Assembly (NCBI GenBank): GCA_023435565.1
Contig: JAEYRN010000105.1
Coordinates: 1-64,000, forward strand
Direction of reading: 5' to 3'
From: Bacillota bacterium
Lineage (GTDB): Bacteria > Bacillota > UBA4882 > UBA8346
Length of the DNA: 64,000 nucleotides
In this document: positions 35,305 to 44,572 of the stretch, one piece after another
Layout: each line of letters starts with the position of its first letter
How positions within the stretch are numbered: the first letter of the stretch is position 1
Notes under the pieces: model-generated
Told to the model about the DNA's origin: nothing
The model's input: only the letters and a program-made list of their open reading frames with translations
Database searches by the model: none
Made by a program: the position numbers and the translations under genes

Positions 35305-35583
35305 AGCCGAAAAAACAACTAATTGTTACAAAAATTTAACAATAGACAATAAATAGCCTCTTGACGCAGATTTCTAGGTGTTCGTACAGTGATAATTAGC
35401 TACAAATTTTACTTTAAACAAATAAATGGCATTCCGAACTAAAAGAAAATGGAATTCGAGACGATATATTAATTATAACTCCTTTAATTTCTTGAACTAC
35501 GGTTTAGGCTAATCTGAAAATAATCTTTGCGGTTATTATATTAGGCTCAGTCGCAGACAATTACTATAAATAATTTGGGTCCG

Positions 35584-35702
35584 CCTCATTCTATCTTTCT
35601 CCCTCAAGGGAGAAACGAACTGCGATTCTGTTGGTCTTTGATTTTAAAAGCTTCGTGAGCCAAACTTTCGTTCCTCCCTTGAGGGAGGAAGCAAGTAGGA
35701 GG
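35584..35702. mobile_element. 119-bp MITE-like inverted-repeat element
   Basis: Two 36-nt arms (35584-35619 and 35667-35702) are imperfect reverse complements of each other. Both carry an inner self-complementary CCCTCAAGGGAG core followed by an AACGAA end. They flank about 47 nt without an ORF. Size and form fit a miniature inverted-repeat element or a REP-like pair. No clear target duplication or transposase is seen in the window. Confidence 0.65.
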
Positions 35703-35811
35703 GTTGACATATATATTGTAGTTTAAATCATCAATTTTCTAAAACAGAGCCTTATATTAAATGATATCTGATTGTAATGACTTATATGATCTATATATTG
35801 GAGTATTAAAA

Positions 35812-36021
35812 ATGATTTCAATAAAGCGATTGAACGATAAGGAACTTTGGATTAATCCCCATTTAATTGAGACAATTGAAGCTACTCCGGATACGGTTAT
35901 TTCCTTAACTACCGGAAAAAGATTTGTCGTAAAGGAACCTGTTGCCGAAGTAGTAGCAAAAATAATACAGTATCGTAGAACAGTCGGTAACAAATTTACC
36001 GAGTTGAACGGTACTACCTGA
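35812..36021 (+). CDS. flbD: FlbD/SwrD-type flagellar protein
   Basis: The 69-residue product begins MISIKRLNDKELWINPHLIETIEATPDTVISLTTGKRFVV (family pattern MI-x-L/I-x-RLN and TTGK), which is FlbD, called SwrD in Bacillus. It is needed for full motor torque. I start at the ATG at 35812, where family members start, although the frame is open 17 codons upstream. It lies 12 nt before motA. Confidence 0.9.
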   Translation: MISIKRLNDKELWINPHLIETIEATPDTVISLTTGKRFVVKEPVAEVVAKIIQYRRTVGNKFTELNGTT

Positions 36022-36033
36022 GGTGAGAATTTT

Positions 36034-36837
36034 ATGGAGTTATCAACTTTAGTTGGTATGATCGGCGGTATACTGCTTCTTGCAATCGGTATTTCAAGAA
36101 ATGGTTCATTGTTGGGTTTTATTGATCCACCTTCAATGGCGATTACTTTTGGCGGATCGCTAATGGCAATGCTGGTTAATTACCCCTTTGTTGTTTTTAA
36201 AGAAACATTAAAGGCGTTAAAACATTTGTTTTTTGCGAAACCAATTAATACCCAGGGCGCAATTGAAGAAATTGTCGAATTCGCCAAAAAAGCCCGTCGG
36301 GAAGGATTACTAGCCTTAGAAGATGAGATCCAACATTCAAACGATCAGTTCTTAAAGAAAGGTGTTCAATTGATAGTTGACGGGACTGATCCGGAATTGG
36401 TTAGAAATATCTTGGAAATCGAATTATCCTTTATGGAAGAACGACATAAATCGATTAAATCTTTTTTCGACTCGTGGGGTGCTTTGGCCCCGGGTTTTGG
36501 GATGATTGGGACTGTTATCGGGTTGATCCAAATGTTGGCTACTTTAGATGATGTGAAGACCATTGGTCCAAAAATGGGTGTGGCTTTGATTACTACTTTT
36601 TATGGAGCGCTATGGGCGAACTTATTCTGCGTTCCTGCTGCGGGGAAACTTGCCAAACGCAGCAGTGAGGAGATGTTTTTAAGACAAATAATGATTGAAG
36701 GAATTCTTTCAATCCAAGCAGGAGAGAATCCAAGAATTGTTGAGGAAAAACTCAAGGCTTTCCTTGCTCCCAACCAGAGGTCCGGAGTTAAAGCTGATCG
36801 TGGGGACCGGGATGAGAGGATGAAATCGATTGCTTAA
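36034..36837 (+). CDS. motA: Flagellar stator protein MotA
   Basis: The 267-residue product has four membrane segments and the MotA signature PGFGMIGTVIGLIQML (about 150-165) in the third. The cytoplasmic loop between segments two and three has the charged FliG-contacting residues. With MotB it forms the ion-driven stator. The frame overlaps motB by 8 nt. In Bacillus motAB is a separate operon, but here it sits inside the fla string. Confidence 0.95.
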   Translation: MELSTLVGMIGGILLLAIGISRNGSLLGFIDPPSMAITFGGSLMAMLVNYPFVVFKETLKALKHLFFAKPINTQGAIEEIVEFAKKARREGLLALEDEIQHSNDQFLKKGVQLIVDGTDPELVRNILEIELSFMEERHKSIKSFFDSWGALAPGFGMIGTVIGLIQMLATLDDVKTIGPKMGVALITTFYGALWANLFCVPAAGKLAKRSSEEMFLRQIMIEGILSIQAGENPRIVEEKLKAFLAPNQRSGVKADRGDRDERMKSIA

Positions 36838-37561
36838 GAAGAAAGAAGAACCACCGGCCGGAACACCGGCTTGGCTAACTACATATGGTGACATGGTGAC
36901 GTTGGTATTATGCTTCTTTGTAATGTTATACGCTTTTTCCACTATTGACACCCAAAAATATCAACAGATCCAATTTTCAATGCGTTCGGCCTTGGGTGGA
37001 GCCGGTGGCGTCATGACGGGAAACGAATCGGTTTTTGACGCCCAGATAATTCAACGGTCCCAAATTGAACAAATGTATCAAGAGATTAAAAAAGTAATTG
37101 ACCAGAACAAATGGAAGGGCCAAGCTGAAGTAACCATTACCGAGAGAGGTATTACTATCAGTTTTAAAGAAAAATTATTTTTCAAAATAGGATCGGCTCA
37201 AATTTTGAAAGAAGCTGAGTCAATATTGGAGAATGTGGGGAAGGTTTTAAAGGAGAGAAGATACCCGCTGCGGATCGAGGGGCATACATGCAACTTACCG
37301 ATTAGAAGTGCTCAATTCCCCTCTAACTGGGAATTATCCGCCATTCGAGCGATTAATGTAACTAAATTTTTGATAAACCGGGTCGGTTTTGAGCCGGAAA
37401 GAATCTCAGTAGCCGGTTATGGCCAATATCATCCCTTGGTGAAAAACGACAGTGATGAAAACCGCGCTCGAAACCGGAGAGTGGATATTGTGATAATTAC
37501 CGGTTTAGCTAGAAATAATGCTGTTAACGCTACAAATAAACCAACTGTTGATAGTGAATAA
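36830..37561 (+). CDS. motB: Flagellar stator protein MotB
   Basis: The 243-residue product starts at a TTG overlapping motA. One membrane helix (about 22-42) begins right after Asp21 in TTYGDMV, the ion-carrying aspartate. The C-terminal OmpA-like peptidoglycan-binding domain (about 115-235) has EGHTCNLPI and RNRRVDIVI. It anchors the stator to the cell wall. Whether protons or sodium ions drive the motor cannot be decided from this alone. Confidence 0.95.
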   Translation: MLKKKEEPPAGTPAWLTTYGDMVTLVLCFFVMLYAFSTIDTQKYQQIQFSMRSALGGAGGVMTGNESVFDAQIIQRSQIEQMYQEIKKVIDQNKWKGQAEVTITERGITISFKEKLFFKIGSAQILKEAESILENVGKVLKERRYPLRIEGHTCNLPIRSAQFPSNWELSAIRAINVTKFLINRVGFEPERISVAGYGQYHPLVKNDSDENRARNRRVDIVIITGLARNNAVNATNKPTVDSE

Positions 37562-37593
37562 ATTAATCAACCTTAATCAGGAGGTAAAAGATA

Positions 37594-38091
37594 ATGCCGG
37601 AAGAAGTAGTAAACAAGAATAATCAGAAATCAAGTATGTTAAATAACAATAAAGCGGTTATTTTTATAGGAATATTTTCATTTTTAGTAACAACCATTTT
37701 CTTTGGCACATTTATTGTGATTACATTAAAACAAACTAACGCGCCTACTACCAAGGTTGTCGTGAAGCAGTCACAAGAGATGGGCCCTGTGATGTCACTT
37801 GGAAATGACATTTTAGTTAATATTCGTTCCGAAGAAGGAATGGAGCATTTTTTAAAAACCAATATTGTGCTTGAATTGGACAATGATGAGAAGACCGGGG
37901 CTGAAGTTACGAAGCGGATTCCCCAGATTAGAGATTTGGTGATCAATATTTTGGCTTCAAAAACCAAAGAGAAAATTATCGAAAAAGAAGGGAAAGACCA
38001 AGTTCGCAGCGAAATTATTAATAATATTAATCAGTTAATGACTACCGGGCAGGTTCGTAATATCTATTTTCAGGATTTTATCATTCAGTAG
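37594..38091 (+). CDS. fliL: Flagellar basal body-associated protein FliL
   Basis: The 165-residue product has one membrane helix (about 20-45) and a periplasmic domain ending in RNIYFQDFIIQ, the usual FliL C-terminus (family pattern V-x-x-V-x-FT-x-FIIQ). It encircles or supports stator units. CAGGAGG precedes the ATG. It comes between motB and fliM. Confidence 0.92.
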   Translation: MPEEVVNKNNQKSSMLNNNKAVIFIGIFSFLVTTIFFGTFIVITLKQTNAPTTKVVVKQSQEMGPVMSLGNDILVNIRSEEGMEHFLKTNIVLELDNDEKTGAEVTKRIPQIRDLVINILASKTKEKIIEKEGKDQVRSEIINNINQLMTTGQVRNIYFQDFIIQ

Positions 38092-38106
38092 GAGGTACTT
38101 CCGGCT

Positions 38107-39087
38107 TTGGCTGAAGTCTTATCCCAATCGGAAATAGATGCCCTACTAGAGGCGCTTTCGTCTGGAAGTATTAAGGCTGACGAAGTAATATCCGAAGAAA
38201 AAAAGCGTAAGGTCAAGCCTTATGATTTTCGTCGGCCAAATAAGCTTTCTAAGGACCAGTTGCGAACACTGGTAATGTTACACGAAAACTTTGCCAGGTT
38301 GTTGACAACTTCCTTGTCGACTTATTTAAGGAGTATGGTTAGGGCTCAAGTCGTATCCATTGACCAATTAACCTATGAAGAGTTTACCAAAAGTCTACAT
38401 AACCCGACAGTAATGACTATTGTCTCCATGAAACCTTTGGAAGGGAACGCTATTATAGAAATATCGCCTCATTTGGCGTTCGCAATGGTAGATCGGTTAT
38501 TGGGCGGTTATGGATACTCAATGGAAAAGATAAGAGAACTAACGGATATAGAACAGACAGTCGTAAAACGGGTAATGAATAGGATTTTTCCAAATATCAA
38601 AGAAGTATGGCAAGTGGTTGCGGAATTAAACCCGGTATTGGAATCAATTGAGTTAAATCCGATGTTTACGCAGATTATTCCACTCACCGATATGGTAGTT
38701 TTAATAACTCTGGAACTTAGAATTGCTGAAGCTTTTGGTTTGATGAATATTTGTCTTCCCTTTGCGGTAATTGAACCAATTCTGGATCGTTTGAATGCTC
38801 AAATTTGGTTCGCTAAAGCGACCAAACCGTCAACCGCACAAAGCATCGCCAATATTCAACACCGATTAAACCAAGCACAAGTTCCGGTGTCGGTGGAATT
38901 GGGGAGAGCGAATATTACGGTTGGAGAAATGTTAAACATAAATATCGGTGATGTAATCCAGCTTGACCAATATGTTAAGGGTCTATTAGATATAAAAATC
39001 GGCAATCAGGTGAAATTTCAAGGTACGCCTGGGATTTCTGAAAATAGAGTCGCAGTTCAAATCGGAAAGATAGTTCGAGAGGGGTGA
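38107..39087 (+). CDS. fliM: Flagellar motor switch protein FliM
   Basis: The 326-residue product starts at TTG with AGGAGG upstream. Its N-terminus LSQSEIDALLEALSSG is the CheY-P-binding motif. The middle domain is CheC-like (about 45-230), and the C-terminal SpoA/FliN-like domain (about 245-326) has GDVIQLDQYVKGLLDIKIGNQVKF. It receives CheY and sets rotation direction. Confidence 0.96.
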   Translation: MAEVLSQSEIDALLEALSSGSIKADEVISEEKKRKVKPYDFRRPNKLSKDQLRTLVMLHENFARLLTTSLSTYLRSMVRAQVVSIDQLTYEEFTKSLHNPTVMTIVSMKPLEGNAIIEISPHLAFAMVDRLLGGYGYSMEKIRELTDIEQTVVKRVMNRIFPNIKEVWQVVAELNPVLESIELNPMFTQIIPLTDMVVLITLELRIAEAFGLMNICLPFAVIEPILDRLNAQIWFAKATKPSTAQSIANIQHRLNQAQVPVSVELGRANITVGEMLNINIGDVIQLDQYVKGLLDIKIGNQVKFQGTPGISENRVAVQIGKIVREG

Positions 39088-39094
39088 GAGGCTC

Positions 39095-40285
39095 ATGGAT
39101 CGACAGATTCTTACCCAGGAAGAGATTAATGCTCTACTTAAAGGAGATGAAGATGAATCTCCCCAATTATCCCCTATGCAAAAGGATGCGCTGGGGGAGA
39201 TCGGCAATATCAGTTATGGGACTGCATCTACCGCATTATCGGAATTATTGAACAAACGGGTAATAATTGATACACCTGCGGTCACACTGACCACTCAAAA
39301 AGAACTTAAAGAACAGCATCCAATTCCCTATGTTTTGGTTGAGGTAGATTATAAAACGGGATTAATAGGTAGTAATGTTCTAATTTTAAAAGTTAGTGAC
39401 GCAACAGTTATTGCTGATCTAATGATGGGTAAAGATGGGACAAACCCAAAACAAAATTTAGAGCAGATTGAATTGAGCGCAGTAGGGGAATCAATGAACC
39501 AAATGGTTGGCAATGCGGCTACGTCCTTATCGACTTTATTTGGACAACGGATTGATGTGGACCCTCCCCGGATTAAGGTTATTGATTTTGCTGACGATGA
39601 TTCAATTGTCCCCGACCTTGGTCTTGAAAGCCAAGTAATAGTAGTATCATTCAAACTACAAATTGATGGTTTAGTCGATAGTGAATTGATGTTGGTGATT
39701 CCTTATGAATTAGCGATTGAGTTGGCTGAGAAACTCATTGCGGAGACACAGGTAGCCGCAAACTCAGCTACAGCAAATGTTGCTTCAGTTGTTGATACTG
39801 TTCCGGCTCAGGAAATTGCGGCTCAAAATTTAGAGTATCAACAACCAGTACCTCCACAGCCAAGCCAACCAATTGTGGAACCGGTTAGCAGCCCGCCGCC
39901 TATGACTGTGGCTCCTACGCCGGCTCCGGTTAATTATAGTTATAACAGAACGGAGGTTAGATCGCCAGTGATGGTACAACCCGCTCAATTCGGCCCTATT
40001 GGAAACGCTAAGACCGGTAAAGAAACCGGCAATATCGGATTAATTCTGGATGTCCCATTGCAGGTAACAGTGGAACTGGGTGGGACCAGAATGAAGATCA
40101 AAGATATTTTAGACCTTGGAATCGGTTCAATCATCGAACTGGACAAACTGGCGGGAGATCCGGTGGATGTCTACGTCAACGGTAAGATGATTGCCAAGGG
40201 TGAAGTTGTGGTTATTGATGAAAACTTTGGCATTAAGATTACCGATATTATCAGTCCGATTGAAAGAGCAAATACACTTCAATAA
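39095..40285 (+). CDS. fliY: Flagellar switch phosphatase FliY (CheC-FliN fusion)
   Basis: The 396-residue product has an N-terminal ILTQEEINALLKG CheY-binding motif and a CheC-like phosphatase domain (about 25-210) with both active sites, LGEIGNISYG and VGESMNQMVGNA (E-x-x-N). A Pro/Gln-rich linker (about 220-310) leads to a C-terminal FliN domain (about 315-390, IGSIIELDKLAGDPVDVYVNG). It is part of the C ring and dephosphorylates CheY-P. FliY in place of plain FliN is typical of Bacillota. Confidence 0.95.
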   Translation: MDRQILTQEEINALLKGDEDESPQLSPMQKDALGEIGNISYGTASTALSELLNKRVIIDTPAVTLTTQKELKEQHPIPYVLVEVDYKTGLIGSNVLILKVSDATVIADLMMGKDGTNPKQNLEQIELSAVGESMNQMVGNAATSLSTLFGQRIDVDPPRIKVIDFADDDSIVPDLGLESQVIVVSFKLQIDGLVDSELMLVIPYELAIELAEKLIAETQVAANSATANVASVVDTVPAQEIAAQNLEYQQPVPPQPSQPIVEPVSSPPPMTVAPTPAPVNYSYNRTEVRSPVMVQPAQFGPIGNAKTGKETGNIGLILDVPLQVTVELGGTRMKIKDILDLGIGSIIELDKLAGDPVDVYVNGKMIAKGEVVVIDENFGIKITDIISPIERANTLQ

Positions 40286-40306
40286 TTCCTAAAGGAGGAA
40301 TTTCTG

Positions 40307-40669
40307 GTGGGTAACAAAGTACTCGTTGTCGATGACGCGGCATTCATGCGCATGATGATTAAAGATATTTTGCGCAAAGGCGGTTTTGAAGTAGTTGGTG
40401 AAGCCGAAGACGGTTCGAAAGCGGTTGAAAAGTATAAAGAACTACGACCGGATTTGGTAACAATGGATATTACTATGCCGGATATGGATGGAATTACCGC
40501 TGTTAAGGAAATTCGAAAACTCGATGGTAATGCTCAGATAATCATGTGCAGCGCCATGGGACAACAGGCGATGGTTATTGACGCCATTCAGGCTGGGGCT
40601 AAAGATTTTGTAGTTAAGCCTTTCCAACCGGAACGTGTTTTAGAGGCTGTTCGAAAAGTATTGTCATGA
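40307..40669 (+). CDS. cheY: Chemotaxis response regulator CheY
   Basis: The 120-residue single receiver domain has Asp9-Asp10, the phosphoacceptor Asp54 in LVTMDITMPDMDG, and Lys104 in FVVKPF. CheA phosphorylates it and it then binds FliM/FliY. It starts at GTG after AAAGGAGG and overlaps fliO by 4 nt. Position after fliY matches Bacillus. Confidence 0.96.
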   Translation: MGNKVLVVDDAAFMRMMIKDILRKGGFEVVGEAEDGSKAVEKYKELRPDLVTMDITMPDMDGITAVKEIRKLDGNAQIIMCSAMGQQAMVIDAIQAGAKDFVVKPFQPERVLEAVRKVLS

Positions 40670-41244
40670 ATTGGTATAAATATCCCCGGTTAATCCGGAT
40701 GTGTAATGTCTGGCTAGGGCTTTGCGCCGGTTTATTCCTCCTGCCGGGGGAAGCCTTAGCCAGAACCGAAGCCGATATTGGACCGGAATTTGGCGGCGGG
40801 CAGTGGATTTGGTCCCTCTTTTCACTAATAATTGTTGTAGCACTGGCATATTGGGCGACCAAATTTCTAGCCGGAAGATTTGGCTATTCGCAGGCACGGC
40901 ATATTAAGGTGGCAGAGAGTCTTCTTTTAGGACCCAATCGCCATCTTTATCTATTATTAGTTGACGGAAAAGTTTTACTTGTAGGCAGCACTGAACATGA
41001 AATCAGTTTAATCAAAGAATTTGAAGACAACCAATTTTATGAAGAACTTTCAAAGTCGGCTGATACGGGACAAAACTTACCGACTGGGCGATTCGCAAGT
41101 ATGATTATTCCGGTTTTAAACAGTATGAACTCTAGGGAAACAGCTGAAAATAGCATATCTAATACCAGGCAACGTTTACAGGATGGATTGGAGAAGATCC
41201 GTTCCTGGAAGATGCGAGGTCGTGACCACGATGGGAAAGTTTAA
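40666..41244 (+). CDS. fliO: Flagellar export assembly protein FliO (FliZ)
   Basis: The 192-residue product has a signal-like segment (about 12-32), a main membrane helix (about 47-68, SLFSLIIVVALAYWATKFL) and a FliO domain with IKVAESLLLGPNRHLYLLLVDGKVLLVGST. It helps assemble the FliP/Q/R export gate. Bacillus calls it FliZ. It overlaps cheY by 4 nt and fliP by 14 nt. Confidence 0.88.
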   Translation: MNWYKYPRLIRMCNVWLGLCAGLFLLPGEALARTEADIGPEFGGGQWIWSLFSLIIVVALAYWATKFLAGRFGYSQARHIKVAESLLLGPNRHLYLLLVDGKVLLVGSTEHEISLIKEFEDNQFYEELSKSADTGQNLPTGRFASMIIPVLNSMNSRETAENSISNTRQRLQDGLEKIRSWKMRGRDHDGKV

Positions 41245-42004
41245 TAAGTTAAAGATATTCTACATATTGTTGATTTTTACAACCTTAATACTGACAGTAT
41301 CCGTCATGGCCCAAGGAGCGGCTACATTTCCCATCCCCCGAATTCAAGTAGGAGTTGAACCTGCAGATTCCCCGACTGAAATAGCCCAGAGCTTACAAAT
41401 ATTAATTTTATTAACTGTAATTTCCTTGGCTCCGGCTATTTTAATAATGACTACTTCATTCATTAGAATTGTAATTGTATTATCATTTACCCGGACCGCC
41501 ATCGGGACCAATCAGATGCCGCCTAATCAAGTAATGATTGGGTTGGCTTTATTTTTGACCATTTTTATTATGATGCCGACCTGGAGTAAAGTAAACACTG
41601 AAACATTACAACCGTTTCTTAAAGGGGAAATCACTCAAGAAACGGCCTTTGTGCGTGGTATGGGACCGATTCGGGAGTTTATGTTCAAACAAACCCGGAC
41701 AAAGGATCTTAAACTTTTTATTCAGGCAGCCCGTTTAAAAAGGCCCAAAAACAATGATGAAATTCCGTCTCAGGTATTGATTCCGGCTTTTATTATTAGT
41801 GAGCTAAAAACAGCTTTTCAAATTGGTTTTTTAATTTTTGTACCTTTTTTGGTAATTGATATGATTGTAGCCAGTACTTTAATGTCCATGGGGATGATGA
41901 TGTTACCACCAATGATGGTTGCATTGCCATTTAAGCTCTTATTATTTGTAATGGTTGACGGTTGGCACTTAATCACTCGTTCATTATTATTAAGTTTTAA
42001 TTAG
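41231..42004 (+). CDS. fliP: Flagellar export gate protein FliP
   Basis: The 257-residue product has an N-terminal signal (about 1-25, cleaved in known FliP) and four further membrane helices. The family segments FTRTAIGTNQMPPNQVMIG and PFLVIDMIVASTLMSMGMM are present. It forms the export gate core with FliQ and FliR. I chose the ATG at 41231 with a GAGGTCGTG-like site; the frame is open farther upstream inside fliO. Confidence 0.95.
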   Translation: MGKFNKLKIFYILLIFTTLILTVSVMAQGAATFPIPRIQVGVEPADSPTEIAQSLQILILLTVISLAPAILIMTTSFIRIVIVLSFTRTAIGTNQMPPNQVMIGLALFLTIFIMMPTWSKVNTETLQPFLKGEITQETAFVRGMGPIREFMFKQTRTKDLKLFIQAARLKRPKNNDEIPSQVLIPAFIISELKTAFQIGFLIFVPFLVIDMIVASTLMSMGMMMLPPMMVALPFKLLLFVMVDGWHLITRSLLLSFN

Positions 42005-42087
42005 CCGTTAACATAGATGGATTAAATGAAATTATTGATAGTTTTATAATCATCGTTAGCATTTTATAGATATATTAGCAGTAATTA

Positions 42088-42096
42088 TGATATACT
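42088..42096 (+). promoter_or_regulatory. Possible extended -10 upstream of fliQ
   Basis: TGATATACT is an extended -10 in the 130-nt gap between fliP and fliQ. No good -35 is present, so an internal promoter is only possible. Confidence 0.25.
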
Positions 42097-42134
42097 GATT
42101 ATAAAGCCAGAATAAAGAAAGGCCGTGAATATAT

Positions 42135-42410
42135 TTGACCGATACTTTTGTTGTCGCATTAATTAGAGAAGCGTTAACTGTTGTTTTAATCGTATCGGCG
42201 CCAATGCTTGGAGTTGGCTTGATAGTTGGTCTTGTAATTAGCATACTACAAGCTACAACCCAAATTCACGAGCAAACTCTCACTTTTATTCCGAAAATAC
42301 TTGCTGTTTTAGGAGCGATGATTTTTTTTGGCCCCTGGATGTTACATACTTTGTTATCTTTTTGTGAAAAAGTCCTTGGAAATTTGAACCAGTTTACATT
42401 CATTCGATGA
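42135..42410 (+). CDS. fliQ: Flagellar export gate protein FliQ
   Basis: The 91-residue product has two membrane helices and the FliQ core VGLVISILQATTQIHEQTL followed by FIPKI. It starts at TTG with a weak site. Its place after fliP and before fliR is standard, although the 130-nt gap before it is larger than elsewhere in the string. Confidence 0.95.
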   Translation: MTDTFVVALIREALTVVLIVSAPMLGVGLIVGLVISILQATTQIHEQTLTFIPKILAVLGAMIFFGPWMLHTLLSFCEKVLGNLNQFTFIR

Positions 42411-42467
42411 GGTTAGTTAAGAGTAAATCCTAGACATATTGGGGACTGCTTTATATAGGAGGATAAT

Positions 42468-43256
42468 TTGAATTTCGAGCAAATATTCGGCGTAACCTTT
42501 TCTCAGATTTTATTGGGATTTGCCCGGGCTTCCGGGATGGTAATGACTGCGCCGATCTTTCAGAGCCGCAATATTCCATCTCCGGTTAAAGTGATTTTGG
42601 CTTTTGGACTGGCGCTGGTAGTGGCTCCTTTTATTGTGGGGACTATTGATTTAAACCGATTTACATTCGGAATGGCTGTTTTTACATTGATTCAAGAACT
42701 TTTGACCGGTTTGATTATGGGATTTATGATTAACCTAACATTCTATGCAGTTCAAATTGCAGGTTACTATTTTGATATTGAAATGGGTTTTGGTATGGTA
42801 AATATCTTAGACCCAACCACCGGTACCCAAATGCCAATTATGGGACAAGTTAATTATATAATGGCTTCTTTAATTTTTTTAGCTATCAACGGCCATCATA
42901 CTGTTATTTCCTCTTTTATTCAAAGCTATCAAGTGATTAAACCGGGTATGTTCTTAATTAAAAAAGAGGCAATCGGAGTTTTTGTAATGGCTTTTTCAAA
43001 CATGTTTTACTTAGGGTTTAAAATTGGAATTCCGATAATGGGTACAATTTTTTTATCAAATGTAGCGATGGGGATTATTGCCAAACTAATTCCCCAGATT
43101 AATGTTTTTATGCTTGGTTTTCCGGTAAAAATTATTTTGGGTTTAATCATGATTATCTTTTTTATTCCGGTTTTTGTAATGCTAATCGAAGCTACTTTCT
43201 CCAGTTCAGGAGATACATTTAAAATGATGCGATTAATGTTAAGGCACCTTCATTAA
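42468..43256 (+). CDS. fliR: Flagellar export gate protein FliR
   Basis: The 262-residue product has about six membrane segments and the family stretches PVKVILAFGLALVVAP and FYAVQIAGYYFDIEMGFGM. It completes the FliPQR gate. It starts at TTG after AGGAGG. FlhB follows after 13 nt. Confidence 0.94.
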   Translation: MNFEQIFGVTFSQILLGFARASGMVMTAPIFQSRNIPSPVKVILAFGLALVVAPFIVGTIDLNRFTFGMAVFTLIQELLTGLIMGFMINLTFYAVQIAGYYFDIEMGFGMVNILDPTTGTQMPIMGQVNYIMASLIFLAINGHHTVISSFIQSYQVIKPGMFLIKKEAIGVFVMAFSNMFYLGFKIGIPIMGTIFLSNVAMGIIAKLIPQINVFMLGFPVKIILGLIMIIFFIPVFVMLIEATFSSSGDTFKMMRLMLRHLH

Positions 43257-43269
43257 AGGTGGAAATAGA

Positions 43270-44466
43270 ATGAACCTTTTTCAGTTATTGGTTATTAGGA
43301 ATCAATTATTAGTAAATATGGGTGTCCCTTTTCAACGAATAGGGATAAGTGAACATTTCTGTAAACGGGAGTTTGATTCTTTCCAGTTAAATCTTCAATT
43401 TTTTGCCCAAGATCCGGATAAAACCGAAGAGGCTACTCCGCGGCGGAAACAAGAAGCCCGTAAAAAAGGACAAGTCCCGCGAAGTAATGAATTAAATACT
43501 GTAGTTGTGCTACTAGCGCTCTTTATTATCCTGAATTTTTTGGGTAGGTGGTTTTACGGAGAGCTTATTACATATATAGAACAGTATCTTTCTCCAGATG
43601 AGCTTAATACGAATCTAAGCGAGAGTAATTTAGGAAATCTACTGTTTCGTCATTGTATTACTTTTTTAAGGCTTTTTTTACCGTTGGGATTGGGAGCATT
43701 AGTAATTGGATTGGTAATAAATTTGGTGCAAGTAGGACCAATGTTTAGTATGGAACCGTTGAAGCCTAAATTTAGTAAGTTGAACCCAATTGCCGGTTTA
43801 CAGCGTTTATTTAGCGCCCATGGGTTTGTCGAATTAGCCAAATCCATTATTAAGTTAGTGATTGTAATTTATTTTGCTTATTCGACCATTCGTGAACATC
43901 TTTTTATGTTTTTAGACATGATCCGTCAAACTCCTTTTGACGTAGCGATGGCCCTTTGGCGAATTATCTATCAAGTTGCAATTAAAATTTGTTTATTTCT
44001 ATTGGCCCTCGCGTTATTTGATTACTTTTACCAACGCTGGGAATTCAGGAAAAGTTTACGTATGACGAAGCGTGAGGTAAAGGATGAGTATAAACAAACC
44101 GAAGGGAACCCACAGATTAAAAGTAAAATTAGGCAACGCCAGCGTGAAATTGCTATGCGTCGAATGATGCAGGATGTGCCTAAGGCGGATGTGGTAATTA
44201 CTAACCCAACCCATTTGGCAATTGCTTTACGATATGATCCTTCAAAGATGGCAGCGCCGGTTGTTGTTGCAAAGGGTGAAGGTTTCATTGCTCAAAAGAT
44301 TAAAGAAATTGCTACCGCGAATGACGTGGTTTTAGTCGAAAATAAGCCTTTGGCTCAGACAATTTATAAAACAGTTGATATCGGAGAAGCGATCCCGGCC
44401 AACCTTTTCCAAGCTGTTGCCGAAATACTCGCTTATGTATATCGGTTAAAACGGAAACACGCTTAA
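43270..44466 (+). CDS. flhB: Flagellar export switch protein FlhB with extended N-terminus
   Basis: The 398-residue product has the FlhB opening (LQFFAQDPDKTEEATPRRKQ at about 42-61), four membrane helices, and the self-cleaving NPTH site at residues 312-315 in ITNPTHLAIAL. Cleavage between Asn and Pro switches export from hook to filament proteins. About 40 residues precede the usual start; the ATG at 43270 has AAAGGTGG upstream, so the extension is probably translated. Confidence 0.94.
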   Translation: MNLFQLLVIRNQLLVNMGVPFQRIGISEHFCKREFDSFQLNLQFFAQDPDKTEEATPRRKQEARKKGQVPRSNELNTVVVLLALFIILNFLGRWFYGELITYIEQYLSPDELNTNLSESNLGNLLFRHCITFLRLFLPLGLGALVIGLVINLVQVGPMFSMEPLKPKFSKLNPIAGLQRLFSAHGFVELAKSIIKLVIVIYFAYSTIREHLFMFLDMIRQTPFDVAMALWRIIYQVAIKICLFLLALALFDYFYQRWEFRKSLRMTKREVKDEYKQTEGNPQIKSKIRQRQREIAMRRMMQDVPKADVVITNPTHLAIALRYDPSKMAAPVVVAKGEGFIAQKIKEIATANDVVLVENKPLAQTIYKTVDIGEAIPANLFQAVAEILAYVYRLKRKHA

Positions 44467-44572
44467 AGGAAGTTGAGAGTTGTCACTATATATTGTGGCC
44501 GAAGGATGAACTAAGGTAAGTATGCAATTTTCATATCTGCAAACTTAACATCCAAAAGTAGAGAGGGTAAAA

